A stretch of DNA of 64,000 bases from a bacterium (GTDB lineage: Bacteria; Myxococcota; UBA727; JAUIJE01), in NCBI GenBank assembly GCA_030431455.1, contig JAUIJE010000014.1:141335-205334 (forward strand), written 5' to 3'. Shown here piece after piece: positions 63,028-64,000 of this stretch. Both the position numbers and the translations under genes were made by a program. How positions within the stretch are numbered: position 1 is the first letter of the stretch; the number at the start of each line of letters is the position of its first letter. The notes under the pieces are model-generated. The model was not told where the DNA came from, did no database searches, and was given only the letters and a program-made list of their open reading frames with translations.

Positions 63028-64000
63028 TCACTCCAAGGCGAGCCAGACCACATCCGCGACGTGCACGCTGATGGCCAAGGCGGTGAAGAAAAGCGCGCCC
63101 CCGGCCAGGAAGTCGGTCCCCGCCGCGAGCAGCTGCACCTGGGTGCGTTTTTCCGACAGCAGCGCGGTGTCGGCGGGGGTGATGTGCCAGTAGTCGCTGT
63201 TCTTCTGGACCACGCCGACGGTCGAGAACACCCCGGTGCCGCCGTTGTAGGCCTCGAGGGTGTACAGGGCCATGCCCGCCCAGGCGGCGGCGAACAACAC
63301 GCCCACCCCGCCGAGGGCCATGCCCACCGTCCAGAGCGGAAAGTGGCCCAACGCGAGCTCGGCGTGCACGTCGAGGGGCTGGCCTTCCTCGACGTTGAGC
63401 GTGGTGCGCCACGGGGCTTTGTTGCTCGCTTGCACCTCGAGCTCGTGGCGGCCGGGGGCGAGCTTGATCACGGTGGGCAACGAGCCCGCCGGCGCCCCGT
63501 CGATGAACAACCCCGCGTCGCTGTCGCTGGCGGTGATGCGCACCGGCACCCGGTCGTCGACGGCCAGACCGGTCAGTACCCGCGACGTCATGTCGCGCAC
63601 CGCGTAATAAGACAGGTCTTTGAAGGTCGGGACTTTGCGCTGCAAGGACGCGACGTTCTCGCCGGTGCCGGGCTTGACCGTGAGCACGCTGATCAACACA
63701 TCGTCGCCGACCTTGGACACGCTCCCGCCGAGCACGAGGTCGGCCTCGACGCTTTGCCCAAACGCGATCATACACTCGGGGGCGGTGCAGCCCATCGCGG
63801 CCTGGATCTCGGCCGCGCTCACCGCGAGCCGGAGTTGATCCAGTGCCATTGTTTCGCCGGGGAACGACTGGCGGGCCTGCTGCTGCATCGCCTGGCTCAA
63901 GGCGGTGACAAGCTCAGGGCCCGCGCCCTGGTCGGCGAGGTCGAGCACGATGAGCCGCGCCTTGGTCTTCTCGGGCAGGTTGTGGGTGGGGGGCTCCTCG
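63028..64000 (-). CDS. TolB/CsgG-like protein with PEGA domain, 5'-truncated
   Basis: The frame stays open to the window edge, so the N-terminus (probably with a signal peptide) is missing; 323 residues are visible. Residues near the edge (LIVLDLADQGAGPELVTALS, MGCTAPECMIAFGQSVEADL, VLGGSVSKVGDDVLISVL) match the N-terminal domain of the protein at 41592-42431. A PEGA sheet follows (DAGLFIDGAPAGSLPTVIKL), then two hydrophobic helices (WTVGMALGGVGVLFAAAWAG; FLAGGALFFTALAISVHVAD). A membrane-bound envelope component is likely. Confidence 0.75.
   Translation of the reverse strand, partial: EEPPTHNLPEKTKARLIVLDLADQGAGPELVTALSQAMQQQARQSFPGETMALDQLRLAVSAAEIQAAMGCTAPECMIAFGQSVEADLVLGGSVSKVGDDVLISVLTVKPGTGENVASLQRKVPTFKDLSYYAVRDMTSRVLTGLAVDDRVPVRITASDSDAGLFIDGAPAGSLPTVIKLAPGRHELEVQASNKAPWRTTLNVEEGQPLDVHAELALGHFPLWTVGMALGGVGVLFAAAWAGMALYTLEAYNGGTGVFSTVGVVQKNSDYWHITPADTALLSEKRTQVQLLAAGTDFLAGGALFFTALAISVHVADVVWLALE

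Overview
The window is about 64 kb of G+C-rich bacterial DNA with the gene content of a myxobacterium-like member of the Myxococcota. Supporting signs are two eukaryotic-type Ser/Thr kinases, many lipoproteins with Asp/Gly- or Pro/Ala-rich low-complexity stretches, secreted serine proteases ending in a MYXO-CTERM-like tail (GC motif, hydrophobic helix, Arg cluster), RCC1-like and thrombospondin-type-3-like surface proteins, and dense small operons on both strands. I found no tRNA, rRNA, CRISPR array, prophage or insertion sequence. It reads as ordinary chromosome with an unusual amount of cell-envelope coding capacity.

Layout. 1-10 kb: the end of a Cys-rich secreted protein, a TPR lipoprotein, an M28 peptidase, an ArsR/double-AHSA1 pair with a near-perfect operator, three tandem 81-bp hairpin repeats, a divergent ABM-lipoprotein/MarR pair with operators, an E2-acyltransferase-like protein, an orphan GspC-like PDZ protein and a lipoprotein of unknown role. 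10-21 kb: a zinc-finger/HTH protein and a 3282-residue lipoprotein with Rhs/YD repeats. 21-28 kb: a PQQ-propeller lipoprotein with TetR, an AraC regulator, a membrane protein/cupin pair, an N-formylglutamate-amidohydrolase-like protein and an NTF2-like protein behind a 20-bp palindrome. 28-31 kb: a subtilase, then five overlapping genes for small Cys-rich lipoproteins. 31-35 kb: hrcA-grpE-dnaK. 35-39 kb: tandem hairpins and a probable structured RNA, divergent LysR/GST, an archaemetzincin-like lipoprotein, DUF420 and membrane proteins. 39-46 kb: an RCC1-like lipoprotein with 47 Gly-Asp repeats, a TolB/CsgG-like protein, a PEGA kinase and duplicated trypsin-like proteases. 46-56 kb: a phospholipase-D protein, a methyltransferase, a MacAB-like efflux operon, an envelope protein/lipoprotein pair and YceI/LysR. 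56-64 kb: an esterase/Cys-cluster/murI operon next to a second kinase, a patatin, an XRE regulator, an alpha/beta-hydrolase and a truncated TolB/PEGA protein.

How the genes fit together. The heat-shock cluster, murI and the efflux operon are core functions. Most other genes make exported or outer-surface proteins, each with a local one-component regulator (ArsR, MarR, TetR, LysR twice), and several of these have a visible inverted-repeat operator. Translational coupling by 1-, 4- or 11-22-nt overlaps is common and defines the operons.

Most unusual signals: (i) a family of Cys-rich mini-lipoproteins, five in tandem plus one fused domain; (ii) a 26-bp stem downstream of lysR whose six non-Watson-Crick positions are all G.U wobbles on one strand only; (iii) an over-represented bipartite motif, CAnnnnCATTG, scattered through coding sequence at the cost of rare codons; (iv) a dispersed hairpin repeat placed directly at stop codons; (v) a giant lipoprotein Rhs-type protein with no recognisable Rhs core or adjacent immunity gene. 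Coordinates and motifs were read by hand; no homology search was run.
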